Shown: piece after piece, positions 17,401 through 24,148 of the stretch
Layout of the letters: each line of letters begins with the position of its first letter
How positions within the stretch are numbered: the first letter of the stretch is position 1
From: JBCCSZ01 sp039199225
GTDB lineage: Bacteria > Bacteroidota > Bacteroidia > Chitinophagales > Saprospiraceae
Reading direction: 5' to 3'
Length of the DNA: 34,250 bases
Assembly (NCBI GenBank): GCA_039199225.1
Contig: JBCCSZ010000041.1
Coordinates: 1 to 34,250 of the forward strand
Program-made: the position numbers and the translations under genes
The notes under the pieces: model-generated
The model's input: only the letters and a program-made list of their open reading frames with translations
Told to the model about the DNA's origin: nothing
The model's database searches: none

Positions 17401-20110
17401 AACAGTTGCAAAGCTGCCGATTCTTCCACCAAGCGAAAGGCAATTACTAGCATCCTGGAATCCACAGCCGGTGGCTTATCCGCAAACGGTTTGCATCCAG
17501 GAGTTGATTGAAAAGCAGGCCCGGCAGCGGCCGGAAAAGATCGCCTTGGTATCCGGAGAACAGCAACTCAGTTACGAGCAATTGGAACAAACGGCCACTC
17601 ACTTGGCTGAAAATCTCGTGGCCAGGGGCATTCAAGCTGGCGACTTTGTTGGTATCTTTTTCGATCGCTCAGTCGACTTAGTCGTGGCCTTGTTGGCCAC
17701 TCTAAAGGCTGGTGCAATCTATGTTCCCCTGGACCCCGCCAATCCGCCGGAGCGCTTGCAAGTGATCATGGAGGATGTACAAGCAAAGTTCGTTTTGACT
17801 CATCGGAAGATGAAAGAGCAGCTACCAGCCTTTGATGGCAAGGTGTTGATCTACGAAGATTGTCTGACGGTACTCAACGGTTCTGCACCACCACTCCCCG
17901 AGCCAGATGCTTCGGCCTATGCCTACATCAATTACACCTCTGGTTCGAGTGGTCGTCCAAAGGGCGTTCTGATTCCTCATTATGCGGTGATTGACCATCA
18001 TTTTGCCATTCGAGATGCGCTGCAGTTGGACGAGGAGACAGTCGTATATGGGGTCGCTTCCATCGCCTTTGATCCATCGGTGCAGGATTTCTTTTTACCG
18101 TTGATGCTTGGCGCAAAAATCATTGTTGCCCCCGAGGCTGTGAAAACGGATGGCTTTTTACTCAAAGAAGATTTGGCCTTGCACCGTCCGACATTGATGC
18201 AAGCTACGCCATCCACTTGGCGGATGCTTTTGGCTGCCGGCTGGCAAGGTCACGACCGCCTGACAATATTGAGTGGGGGAGAGGGTCTGACCAAAGAGCT
18301 GGCCCATCAACTGGGCTTGCGCAGCCAGCGGCTTTACAATATCTATGGTCCGACGGAAACCACCATTTGGTCTACCTTAAAATTACTGGAAGGGGATCGT
18401 TTGCAGAATCGACAATCCGGTGGATATGAAGCAGTCGGGCAGCCCATCAACAATGTAGAGATTTATTTGCTGGATCAGTATCAGCAGATGGTTCCCATTG
18501 GCGTAGCTGGTGAAATATATGTTGGCGGGGTGGGCGTAGCTCCGGAGGGCTATTTCAGGCGTCCGAAATTGACAGCTGAAAAGTTCATCAAAAATCCATT
18601 TGATCCCAGTGGGAAGAGCCGTCTGTATCGCAGTGGCGATATGGCTCGTTACCTATCCAACGGCGATCTCGAATACCTCCATCGGGCGGATAAGCAGGTG
18701 AAAATTCGCGGTTTTAGAATTGAGTTGGGAGAGGTAGAGTCTGCCCTGGCGCAGCATCCAGAGGTGGGCGAGAATGTTGTCATCATTCGGGAAGATCAAC
18801 CCGATCAAAAGCGTTTGGTGGCCTACATTATTCCCAGAAATGGACGAACGCCGGAGGTGACAGAATTGAAGGAGTTCTTGCAGCAAAAGTTGCCAGACTA
18901 TATGCTTCCATCGGCCTTTGTAGAAATGAAAAAATTTCCGATGACAGCCACCCTAAAAGTCAATCGGGGGCAGTTGCCAGAGCCGGCTGTCGAGCAGAGT
19001 GTTCGCCAGCAATTGTATGAAGCACCGAAGGGGGAAACGGAACTATTATTGACCGACATTTGGACCGACCTGCTACAATTGCCACAGATTGGTGTACACG
19101 ATAACTTCTTTGAGTTGGGTGGTCATTCTTTGATTGCTGTTCGCATGATGGCACGTATTGAAAAGGCCAGAGGATGCCAGCTGCCCCTGGCGGCACTGTT
19201 GGAGCATTCGACCATTCGACGTTTGGCAAAATTGTTAGACGATCAAAAGGGAGCTTTGAACTACAGTTCGCTCATTGCGATCAAAGCAACAGGCTCCAAA
19301 CCTCCGGTTTATCTGGTACATGGTGCGGGTTTGCACATTTTGATGTACGAAATGCTTTCTCGATATATGGATGCCGACCAGCCCATTTATGCTTTGCAAG
19401 CGCGTGGCTTGGACGGTAGAGAAGAACCTCTGGATCGCATCGAGGAGATTGCGGCGCACTACATTGGCGAAATCCTGCAGCAAAATCCGTTTGGACCCTA
19501 TGCTATTGCGGGCTATTCCTTTGGTGGCTTGATTGCCTTTGAGATGGCTCGCCAGCTTCGGCAAATGGGTAAGGAGGTGATGATGTTGGGTGTTTTTGAT
19601 ACGGTTGTTCGCCAGTCGATTACTGGGCAGGAGAGCATCAGCTACTACCAGCAATTGTCCAACCTGGGTAAAAAAGTCAGTTGGAATCTTTCCCTGTTGG
19701 CCAGGCGCCCTCTGGATGGTCTGCGTTACAAATCGAAGAGCCTACAAATGCGCTGGAAGCGCTGGAAGTATCAGTTGAACCGGACAGAAGACCAACCCAA
19801 GCCGAGTTCAACAGTTGATCACAACGCCCGGGTCGACCAATGTAACAAGCGAGCTTTCGAGCAATATCGCATTCAACCATATGGTGGCGATCTGCATTTG
19901 TTTCGTGCAAAGGAGCGGCGCTTTTATGTGAATGACTTTGAATTTTTAGGTTGGCGTCCATTCATCGAAGGAGCGATAAAAGTCAACGAAATTCCAGGAG
20001 ATCATCTGCATTTGTTCGATCCTCCACATGGAGAAACCTTTGCACGCATTTTACAACAGACATTGGACAGCTGTGCTGTTTCTTGTCAATCATTTGAAAA
20101 CAAGCATTAA
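8399..20110 (+). CDS. Hybrid NRPS/PKS megasynthase, A-PCP-ST-KS-AT-ACP-AMT-C-A-PCP-TE
   Basis: A single 3903-residue assembly line. A1 (10-515): YTSGSTGKPKG at 165, D210, K504. PCP1: S561 in LGGNS. Sulfotransferase (655-935): APPRSGTSLLR at 661, VRHPY at 787. KS (978-1402): C1150, H1286, H1326. AT (1498-1790): S1594 in GHSLG, VAAHS at 1690, probably malonyl. ACP: S1917. Class III aminotransferase (2130-2545): K2376, D2348. C (2575-3015): HHAIADG at 2708-2714. A2 (3025-3530): D3225, K3520. PCP2: S3577. TE (3625-3895): S3707, D3734, H3869. Every key catalytic residue is present; there is no KR, DH, ER or epimerase. By-eye pocket residues are D-G-L-T-S-A-Q-V-G for A1 and D-P-Q-A-I-S-I-I-W for A2. 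Neither gives a substrate I trust, but both keep the Asp that binds an alpha-amino group. Predicted product: amino acid 1, two carbons, a beta-amine, then amino acid 2. Confidence 0.93.
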   Translation: MSKITVDGLFPRDKCIHELFEQKAFQTPDAAALIFGKDKRTYRDLNEQANQLAYYLRQMGAGPDVLVAICMERSPDMFIGLLAILKAGAAYVPLDFNYPKERLQFLLEDAAAPLLLTQSKLRHYLPDTGTYHTLCMDELEEVLQRFPLENLQTQVRPDNLIYTIYTSGSTGKPKGVQIEHRSVVNLIEGQLKVVHAPVDRFLYAYSFAFDGAVLLIYWTLLDGGTLVIAPEGLEKDVGRLASFIQQQQVTHLLTFPSVYNLLLDQSDATKLQSLQSVSVAGEACPAAMVQTHHLLLPNTYLLNQYGPTEATVGATIHQTLAGSKSSKVPIGTPIDGVYVYILDEQMQALGVGQVGELYIGGKGVARGYLNRPKLHEERFLPDPFSADPQARMYRTGDLATRLPDGQIDFIGRADHQVKLRGYRIELGEVEVAILQHPALREAVVELKGESAADKKLVAYLVRKQGQDSLSVGELRRFLQSHLPAYMVPASFVFLDQLPLAASGKVDRKALPEPPAERPELEQAYAAPINALQSFLVKLWEQILRITPIGIHDRFFELGGNSLQAAQFISQLQKELNETVFIVTIFDAPTVADYAAMLERDYATAVADLLHSDDTVTKSNLENTTQELLRSQDFKSFDRLVPKLSTTSSSTSKNPPALFILAPPRSGTSLLRVMLAGHPDLFAANELQLLGFQDLKERHAAYNGKFALWKEGLVRTIMALNDCDADTAKGFLQNCLSENWSTQQMYQHLQSLVAPRLLVDKSPSYALDKNALIKAENDFEEPLYIHLVRHPYAMVSSFEKMHMDQVMYLHPHSYNARQTGELIWTCSHQTILKFLQDIPTGRHHRVVYEDLVRQPEKVMRKLCEHLKIPYHPSLIQPYQDLDQKMTDGIYQDSKPMGDVRLLQHQKINASMADKWKGVLKDNFLSPTTWQLATQLNYPPQSPNHRSPNPKITKPPTPKSQITKPHNPQTTKSTPPQSPNSFAIVGYALRVPGAETPETFWQNLVEEKDVSREFKREELLAAGISTELIDDPNYVKRGMPLKDYDCFDASFFGYHPKEAALMDPQHRVFLEVAYSALERAGYDPERYKGRIGVFGGVARNTYLVNNVLSHPNYFQSIEDFTKGVALEKDFPATRVAYKLNLKGPAVNVQTACSSSGVAIHLACQSLMNKDSDMVLVGGGRIQPPVEAGHLHTEGHALSPDGYCKAFDASAEGMVRGNGMAFIVIKRLEDAIEDKDTIHGIIRGTAINNDGSEKMGFTAPSAKGQAAAVERAYENAGISPASVSYIEAHGTGTRIGDPIEISGLSQAFRKATDAKSFCAIGSVKTNIGHLDAGACVVGTIKTLLSLKHEKIPASLHFRKPNPQIPFDQTPFFVNHQLRDWRRSERVRRAGVSSFGLGGTNAHIVLEEAPILEQMPKEKSHENQLLLLSAKSPEALERKVAELRDWMDNQEISSLEDVAYTLSQGRQLFAHRAFIIGNTAREISERLREGEQENGQQLLGAKLSFLFPGGGAQHSNMGLGLYKRYPVFRAAVDECLDILKSKHQLDIRSVLYPPDSESESQPIRQSLHAITLLFTIEYATARLWLSWGLQPTELIGHSLGEYTAACIAGVFSLEDALAMVTRRGTLFMTLPKGSMLSVGLSEKEVQPFLAEDLSIAAINKPDQCVLSGSNAAIDRVQVQLEAQEIQASRLHIAVAAHSLEVEPILESFGTFLEGITFHPPSIPIVSNVTGDWVDGQAIQSPTYWLKHLRQTVRFSEGVAKIFQLDKRILLEVGPGQTLSTFARQHPAKRGDHLVLASLRHPKEKTADDAFLLKTLGRLWLAGQHIDAVFTQQPARRIALPTYPFERKRHWIDPKPMPAVSTDFPFQEHVRHQLEKQTMSPSRFTRVDLLIEKLKDIFHQLSGIPVSEMKEQATFLEMGFDSLFLTQVTTKIKKQLKLKLSFRQLLEEVPSLKALAKLADQQLPETALQAELESRQQAMSPAPVTPTAPPPHIPLVVQQAATPPSQSIPTAGNTLEAVIQQQLRLMEQQLQLLGGNSPARQNGVAEVQNVRITQVQPSSPPPAQNGEDKRSSKNGIVQKKDGAAHGPWKPISKKDKDGLDDKSRRYLNELIQRYTERTKGSQQLAQSQRTNLADPRSITGFNKLWKDMVYQIAVERSKGSKVWDVDGHEYIDYRMAFGISLFGHSPDFVKEAVQQQLEKGFELGVNTPLAQKVADLLAELTGMERVTLVNTGSEAISAAIRAARTATGKDRIAVFEGDYHGIADEMLVRGVKRNGVTLSLPVAPGIPSFLVENVLVLDYHDPDVLKILEEQADELAAVLIEPVQPNNPHQQHHTLLHQIRELTTERDIALIFDEMITGFRVAMRGAQEWYNIEADIVAYGKILSGGLPMAAVAGKSRFMDCFDGGFWEYGNDSIPEAGVTFFGGTFVKHPLSLAASYAALSEIKSRGPRLYEKLNAKTARFAERIKELFIRTKVPLQVLSTASVVAIKVTDNNPLSRLFFFYLRLKGIHLLEKAGLVSTAHTEADLDHTLKMMEESIREMQTAGFFKMTVAHPEDQNHIVYPPMLKAEAKVEAVAEVTKKKLPLSEGQLEVWVEQQLGAEAAAAYNLSSDIRLEGPLDHRLLEKALQRLVARHEALRTYFDKSETVQYVLSAMPVQLPVLDLSALSGDNQQAELEAAREEETRLPLDLFNGPLVRFRLLRLSDELHHLFFSVHHAIADGLSVGVIVQDMAAIFKSLQKGQKLALPPAEQLGAYIEAELAFAQTAEYKKNQAYWAAQFKKGVPVLELPTDRIRPTVKTYEASIERIHIPADLMQRLKRVATAEGTTLFILLYTAFQTLMHRLSKQEEFVLGLVAAGQTVAGFEKVVAHGVSLLPVRTHTQANTTFQQHLKNMRRTILDAFDHQQYSLGALVRHLKLTRDPGRQPMISILFNMDAAMGELDFGDLKASLDPIVRRYETFDGFINVKPVATSAVFEWIYNTDLFERESIQRRLASFLLLLEGIAADPSQTVAKLPILPPSERQLLASWNPQPVAYPQTVCIQELIEKQARQRPEKIALVSGEQQLSYEQLEQTATHLAENLVARGIQAGDFVGIFFDRSVDLVVALLATLKAGAIYVPLDPANPPERLQVIMEDVQAKFVLTHRKMKEQLPAFDGKVLIYEDCLTVLNGSAPPLPEPDASAYAYINYTSGSSGRPKGVLIPHYAVIDHHFAIRDALQLDEETVVYGVASIAFDPSVQDFFLPLMLGAKIIVAPEAVKTDGFLLKEDLALHRPTLMQATPSTWRMLLAAGWQGHDRLTILSGGEGLTKELAHQLGLRSQRLYNIYGPTETTIWSTLKLLEGDRLQNRQSGGYEAVGQPINNVEIYLLDQYQQMVPIGVAGEIYVGGVGVAPEGYFRRPKLTAEKFIKNPFDPSGKSRLYRSGDMARYLSNGDLEYLHRADKQVKIRGFRIELGEVESALAQHPEVGENVVIIREDQPDQKRLVAYIIPRNGRTPEVTELKEFLQQKLPDYMLPSAFVEMKKFPMTATLKVNRGQLPEPAVEQSVRQQLYEAPKGETELLLTDIWTDLLQLPQIGVHDNFFELGGHSLIAVRMMARIEKARGCQLPLAALLEHSTIRRLAKLLDDQKGALNYSSLIAIKATGSKPPVYLVHGAGLHILMYEMLSRYMDADQPIYALQARGLDGREEPLDRIEEIAAHYIGEILQQNPFGPYAIAGYSFGGLIAFEMARQLRQMGKEVMMLGVFDTVVRQSITGQESISYYQQLSNLGKKVSWNLSLLARRPLDGLRYKSKSLQMRWKRWKYQLNRTEDQPKPSSTVDHNARVDQCNKRAFEQYRIQPYGGDLHLFRAKERRFYVNDFEFLGWRPFIEGAIKVNEIPGDHLHLFDPPHGETFARILQQTLDSCAVSCQSFENKH
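10361..11203 (+). other. Embedded sulfotransferase domain inside the megasynthase
   Basis: Residues about 655-935. The 5'-phosphosulfate loop is APPRSGTSLLR (661-671) and the 3'-phosphate-binding segment is LVRHPYAMVSS (786-796), as in PAPS-dependent sulfotransferases. MTDGIY (884-889) is a block I recall from sulfotransferases built into polyketide and olefin synthases (CurM type). There it sulfonates a beta-hydroxyl to set up elimination. Here it follows the loading PCP and precedes the KS, so its substrate would be the first aminoacyl thioester or a later intermediate. Codons here seem richer in third-position C than in the flanking domains. Confidence 0.82.
11206..11333 (+). repeat. C/A-only low-complexity linker DNA with a 24-bp direct repeat and long C tracts
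   Basis: Encodes residues about 936-978, rich in Pro, Lys, Thr and Ser, between sulfotransferase and KS. The coding strand is nearly all C and A. A 24-bp sequence is repeated exactly at 11217-11240 and 11263-11286; the 46-bp offset is not a multiple of three, so the copies are translated in different frames (as PNHRSPN and PKSQITKP). C runs include eight at 11206-11213, five at 11255-11259 and 11262-11266, seven at 11315-11321 and five at 11325-11329. The template strand therefore has many G runs. Confidence 0.85.
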
Positions 20111-20196
20111 ACCGATGGGGCATTAAAACCCAATACGAAACTGATTTTCGATAGCATGTCTGCGTTTATTGATTTGTATATGAAAAAGTCAGAGAC

Positions 20197-20931
20197 ATGA
20201 AAATACATTGTATCGAAATGAAGAAACTAAATTGGAAGATTTGTCGACCAGACAATCTTTCAATGGCCAATACAACGGATGTCTGGTTGGTAGAATTAGG
20301 ACGATTGAAAGCGGAGGAGTGGATTTTCCTAGCCAGCAATTTGACAGAAGATGAACTGATGCGATCGAAAAAATTTCAACTCGAATCCGATCGTCAGCGA
20401 TTCATCGCAGGCCGTTCGGTATTGCGGCAGTTGTTGTCTGTTTATCAAAACATACCCGTTGGGGATCTCGTTTTGCGCAACGATCGCAACCGAAAGCCTT
20501 ATCTGGAAAATGCGGATATATCCTTTAACCTGACAGCTGCCGGCAATAAGATATTGCTTGCTTTTCGCAGGCAAAATGCGAAACTACGAATCGGTGTCGA
20601 CCTCGAAAAAGTAGGGCTGGGCGAAGATGTTCGTTCCATTGCCGGGCATTATCATACGCCACCGGAGCGGGTATTGGCCTTTGAGGCGGCCAGTTCGAAT
20701 ACCTTTTTTAAGCTGTGGGCCAGGAGGGAGGCATTGCTACAAGCTGCTGGGGTTTGCCAGACAGAAGAGATGGTTGCTATGGATGTTGGGATGCGTGGCC
20801 ATCATGTACCCTTGAGTGGCGAAGGACCTTATTACATTTATTCTTTCCGACTCAATCGCGGCTATGTCGGAAGTGTAGCTGTTGAAGGGGGACATGGCAT
20901 CCTTCGGTTTTTCAAGTGGATAGCGCGTTAG
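20197..20931 (+). CDS. Sfp-type 4'-phosphopantetheinyl transferase
   Basis: This 244-residue enzyme should move 4'-phosphopantetheine from coenzyme A to the serine of carrier proteins, here most simply S561, S1917 and S3577 of the megasynthase 86 bp upstream. Family motifs in order: RFIAGR (68-73), RKPYL (99-103), FNLTAAG (110-116, normally FNxSHS), GVDLE (133-137, with Mg2+ ligands D135 and E137) and FFKLWARREALLQAAG (170-185, the W-x-x-K/R-E-A motif with E178). The FNxSHS motif is degenerate, Ser-His becoming Thr-Ala, which may affect CoA or carrier choice. The ATG at 20197 overlaps the stop of a six-codon ORF starting at 20180 (ATGA overlap); an in-frame ATG at 20218 is an alternative. Probably in one operon with the megasynthase. 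Confidence 0.88.
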   Translation: MKIHCIEMKKLNWKICRPDNLSMANTTDVWLVELGRLKAEEWIFLASNLTEDELMRSKKFQLESDRQRFIAGRSVLRQLLSVYQNIPVGDLVLRNDRNRKPYLENADISFNLTAAGNKILLAFRRQNAKLRIGVDLEKVGLGEDVRSIAGHYHTPPERVLAFEAASSNTFFKLWARREALLQAAGVCQTEEMVAMDVGMRGHHVPLSGEGPYYIYSFRLNRGYVGSVAVEGGHGILRFFKWIAR

Positions 20932-20983
20932 ATTTGAGGAAAAGTTTATATATTTAAGGCTCATTCTATTAAACCCCAAAAAA

Positions 20984-22735
20984 ATGGGCCTCTCTTTTGA
21001 TGCTAAAGCCTGCTATGAGCAGGCCGTATCTGCTTATCAAGCTGGGCAGATTCCAAGAGCTGTTGAGCTACTTGAAGAGCTTGTTCGCCATGAACCAGAC
21101 AATGATTATGCCGTAAGTGCCTTGGGAGGCATGATGCTGACCCAGCAGCGGTACCCGGAAGCGCAACAGTATTTTGAAAAAGCACTTTCCCTCAATCCCA
21201 ATAATATCGATGCGAGTACCAACCTGAGTATCCTCTATGGACAACAGGGGCGATTTACAGAGTCTCTGGCTCTGGTGGAAAAGATCGCACTTCAGGCACC
21301 CGAGCGAATAGACATACAATACAATTATGCCACGGCCTTGATGCAGGCGCAGAAGTATCAAAAAGCACTGCCTGTCCTGGAACAGGTGGTTGCCAACCAA
21401 GGTGATTTTCTCCCTGGCCTGAATGCTTTGAGTTCCTTGTATGCTTATTTGGGAAATAGGGAAAAGTCCATTCCTCTCTTGAAGCGAATCCTTGAATTGG
21501 ATCCCAACCATTTATTGAGTACGCTTACCCTAGGCAATCTTTTGGTGGATGTTGGGCAAACGACAGAAGCTGAGGAATTGTACCTCAAGGCGATTGACAT
21601 CAACCCAGGGGAATTCCAAACCCATGCTTTACTGGGGAAGTTTTACGCTGACATTGGCAATTTTCAAGCAGCCAAAAAATCCTTGCACAAGGCTATCGAG
21701 TTAAAGCAAGACGATTCTGCCAGTTATCTTCTATTGGGCAACCTGGCAAAGGAAGAATCGGATTTCAAAGAAGCAGAACGATTCTATAAGCTGGCTTTGC
21801 GATACAACCCCAATAGTCTTGGTGGTCAACAAAACCTCCGGCGATTGTACAATCGCCTCATTCCTGCCTGGCATTTCACCATGTTGGCCGATGAAGCTCG
21901 CAACGATGCTTACCAGCGGGCTATAGAAAAGGCAATTGGTCCCAATGATTATGTGTTGGACATCGGAACGGGCTCCGGACTCTTATCCATGATGGCTGCA
22001 CGTGCTGGGGCGCGTCAAGTGGTAGCTTGTGAAATGCATGAAAAGTTGGCAGAGATCGCGCAAAAAATTGTGACAGACAACAACTATGAGGACAAGATTA
22101 CCGTATACCCTAAAAAATCTACTGAACTAAAGATTGGCCAAGAACTTTCGGAAAGGGCAGATGTGATTGTTTCAGAAATTCTTGACTGCGGTGCAATCGG
22201 AGAGGGTGTGTTGCCATCCGTTCGTCATGCCATCAAAAGTTTGGCCAAGGAAAAGGTCCGCCTCATTCCTTCAAAGGTCCAGTTGTATGGTCAGCTGATT
22301 GAGATTCCTGCACGGAGCAAAATGGCTCCTATCCGAAAAATTTCTGGCTTTGATTTATCGGCCTTCGAACAATTTCGGATTCCCAATGAATACATACGGA
22401 TTGAGCTGTCGTCAGAGCAGTATCGGCCATTGTCAGAAGTCATTCCACTGGAAGAGATCGATTTCTACAAGCTGCCGCCTGCCTACACAGACGATCAACC
22501 GTTTCGCAAGAGCTTGTCTTTTCCCATTATTGATGAAGGGGAGGCACAGGCGATTGTTTTCTGGTTTGATCTCAATTTGGATAGTGATATAATGGTCTCT
22601 ACTCATCCTGATGGCGTTTTAAAACATTGGGGACAAAGTTTGTTTTGTTTTGAGGAGCCTCATGTGGTCAATACGGGACAACACAAGCAGTTGCAAATGC
22701 TTCGCAGCGATCACATTCTTAGATTTAGTTGGTAA
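20984..22735 (+). CDS. TPR protein with PRMT-like SAM-dependent methyltransferase domain
   Basis: 583 residues. The N-terminal half (about 1-285) is eight or so tetratricopeptide repeats. The C-terminal half is a class I methyltransferase closest in motif order to protein arginine methyltransferases: SAM loop VLDIGTGSGLL (324-334), acidic residue E350, a double-E loop with E398 and E407 (nine apart, as in eukaryotic PRMTs) in SEILDCGAIGEG, and a late KHW (547-549) followed by GQSLFCFEEP, resembling the THW loop. TPRs ahead of a PRMT domain recall animal PRMT9. It could methylate a protein guanidine or other nitrogen, or tailor the megasynthase product; sequence cannot decide. It starts 52 bp after the transferase gene with no terminator between, so co-transcription is likely. 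Confidence 0.8.
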   Translation: MGLSFDAKACYEQAVSAYQAGQIPRAVELLEELVRHEPDNDYAVSALGGMMLTQQRYPEAQQYFEKALSLNPNNIDASTNLSILYGQQGRFTESLALVEKIALQAPERIDIQYNYATALMQAQKYQKALPVLEQVVANQGDFLPGLNALSSLYAYLGNREKSIPLLKRILELDPNHLLSTLTLGNLLVDVGQTTEAEELYLKAIDINPGEFQTHALLGKFYADIGNFQAAKKSLHKAIELKQDDSASYLLLGNLAKEESDFKEAERFYKLALRYNPNSLGGQQNLRRLYNRLIPAWHFTMLADEARNDAYQRAIEKAIGPNDYVLDIGTGSGLLSMMAARAGARQVVACEMHEKLAEIAQKIVTDNNYEDKITVYPKKSTELKIGQELSERADVIVSEILDCGAIGEGVLPSVRHAIKSLAKEKVRLIPSKVQLYGQLIEIPARSKMAPIRKISGFDLSAFEQFRIPNEYIRIELSSEQYRPLSEVIPLEEIDFYKLPPAYTDDQPFRKSLSFPIIDEGEAQAIVFWFDLNLDSDIMVSTHPDGVLKHWGQSLFCFEEPHVVNTGQHKQLQMLRSDHILRFSW

Positions 22736-22841
22736 ACCAAAAACTATTTAGACACGTGATATAAACTGAACCACTATGATGAATTATGAAATAAGTAATC
22801 TTCAAAAAGGAAATCTCTATTGTTCAATAAAAAACCCGAAA

Positions 22842-24080
22842 ATGAAAAACTTTACAAAAGAGTGCATTTTTATCCTGTTTGCCTTGTTTCTAGGGCTCAG
22901 CCCTGCCATGGGGCAGGTTGTCTTCTGGTCGGATGATTTTAATGGCGCTGGTCCTACTAGTGGTGATCGGGATGCGACTGCACATGTAGATGGAGACAAT
23001 GGCACTGGCCCTGGTACTTGTGGCCCTGGCGATTATTTTTTTAGAACCAGTTCTGCTGTAGATGCAGGAAATGGTCTCAGTATAACATTTAGCGGCTTTA
23101 CAGGCTCTTATTGGAGAGGTGAAGATTTGAATGGCTGTGTAACCAATCCAGACATTGTCAATTTTACGGGTATCAACATTTCTGGTTTGAGTGATTTTCG
23201 CTTTAATGGTTCCTTCGGGGCCAATCCTTCCAACTCTTGGGAAGGCAACGAGGGAGATGGTATCTTTGTGGAATACAGGATTGACGGTGGCGCTTTTCAG
23301 CCTGGTATATTTTTTAACAGTACGGCAGCGACCATTGGTGTACTGGCAGAAGATACCGATCAGGATGGTACGGGAGATGGTACGACGCTTGGTAGTGCTT
23401 TGCAAAGTTTTTCTTTCACATTTGGTGGATCAGGAACAACTTTAGATTTGCGTGTGACGGTATCCGCAGATGATGGATCGGAAGAATTTGCCTTTGACAA
23501 CTTCTTCGTGGAACACAGTGTGGTACTGCCTGTTGAGCTACTTTCTTTTGAAGGTAAAATGCAAGAGGGTAAAGCCATGCTGGATTGGCAGACGGCTTCT
23601 GAGCTGAACAATGAAGGCTTTGAAATACAACGTAGTTTGGACGGCAAAAACTGGAAGGTATTGGATTTTGTTCCCGGTGCCGGAAATGGTCAGGCCATCC
23701 GCACTTATGATTACATCGATGTAGCACCCGGAGCAGGCATCACTTACTATCGCTTGCGCCAGGTAGACTTGGATGGGAAGTACGTTTTTTCCAATGTCGT
23801 ATCTGTGGAGAACAAAGAAGAGCGTGCAAAATTTGGAGAGCTTTTTCCAAACCCCAGCAAAACTGGTATTGTCTACCTTGATTATACTTCTAAGGTCCGA
23901 GAAACGATTAACATCAGCGTTTACGATTTGATGGGTCGTATGGTCATGCAGGAGCGTCGCCAGATGGACAGAGGACAGTCGGTTGTTGAATTGCTTTTGA
24001 GCGATGCTGGGAAAGGTTTGTATACCGTCGTTTTTGATGATGGCACGACCCAGGCCAGTCGCCGAATCGTTTTGAAATAA
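22842..24080 (+). CDS. Secreted protein with T9SS C-terminal sorting domain (function unknown)
   Basis: 412 residues from the ATG at 22842, chosen because it opens a clear signal peptide (MKNFTKECIFILFALFLGLS, then PAMG/Q); the frame extends to an ATG at 22776 that would bury it. The mature part (about 25-235) is Gly/Asp/Ser/Thr-rich, begins VVFWSDDFNG and looks like a jelly-roll or lectin-like beta domain. It is followed by a fibronectin-like stretch (VLPVELLSFEGK... WQTASELNNEGFEIQRS) often found just before the tail in these proteins. The last 75 or so residues (PNPSKTG... GLYTVVF... RIVLK) are a T9SS sorting domain. It is the last plus-strand gene before the terminator at 24108; a link with the megasynthase is only positional. 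Confidence 0.8.
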   Translation: MKNFTKECIFILFALFLGLSPAMGQVVFWSDDFNGAGPTSGDRDATAHVDGDNGTGPGTCGPGDYFFRTSSAVDAGNGLSITFSGFTGSYWRGEDLNGCVTNPDIVNFTGINISGLSDFRFNGSFGANPSNSWEGNEGDGIFVEYRIDGGAFQPGIFFNSTAATIGVLAEDTDQDGTGDGTTLGSALQSFSFTFGGSGTTLDLRVTVSADDGSEEFAFDNFFVEHSVVLPVELLSFEGKMQEGKAMLDWQTASELNNEGFEIQRSLDGKNWKVLDFVPGAGNGQAIRTYDYIDVAPGAGITYYRLRQVDLDGKYVFSNVVSVENKEERAKFGELFPNPSKTGIVYLDYTSKVRETINISVYDLMGRMVMQERRQMDRGQSVVELLLSDAGKGLYTVVFDDGTTQASRRIVLK

Positions 24081-24107
24081 GACACATTTTGCTATATAGA
24101 TTTTGAT

Positions 24108-24143
24108 AAAAGCCAGACGCTGATGCGCCTGGCTTTTATTTTT
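24108..24143. terminator. Bidirectional intrinsic terminator
   Basis: AAAAGCCAG (24108-24116) pairs with CTGGCTTTT (24129-24137), with an inner CGC/GCG pair and a TGAT loop. The plus strand continues ATTTTTG. It lies between the convergent T9SS gene and the DinB-like gene and serves both. Confidence 0.88.
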
Positions 24144-24148
24144 GTAGC

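Noticed and set aside
20933..20956. Promoter TTTG / TATATTTA before the TPR-methyltransferase gene
   Set aside because: Spacer of about 12 bases is too short; read-through from the upstream gene is simpler.
22890..23405. 171-codon minus-strand ORF inside the T9SS protein gene
   Set aside because: Antisense of a Gly/Thr/Asp-rich coding region, giving a Ile/Arg/Thr-rich peptide with no motif.
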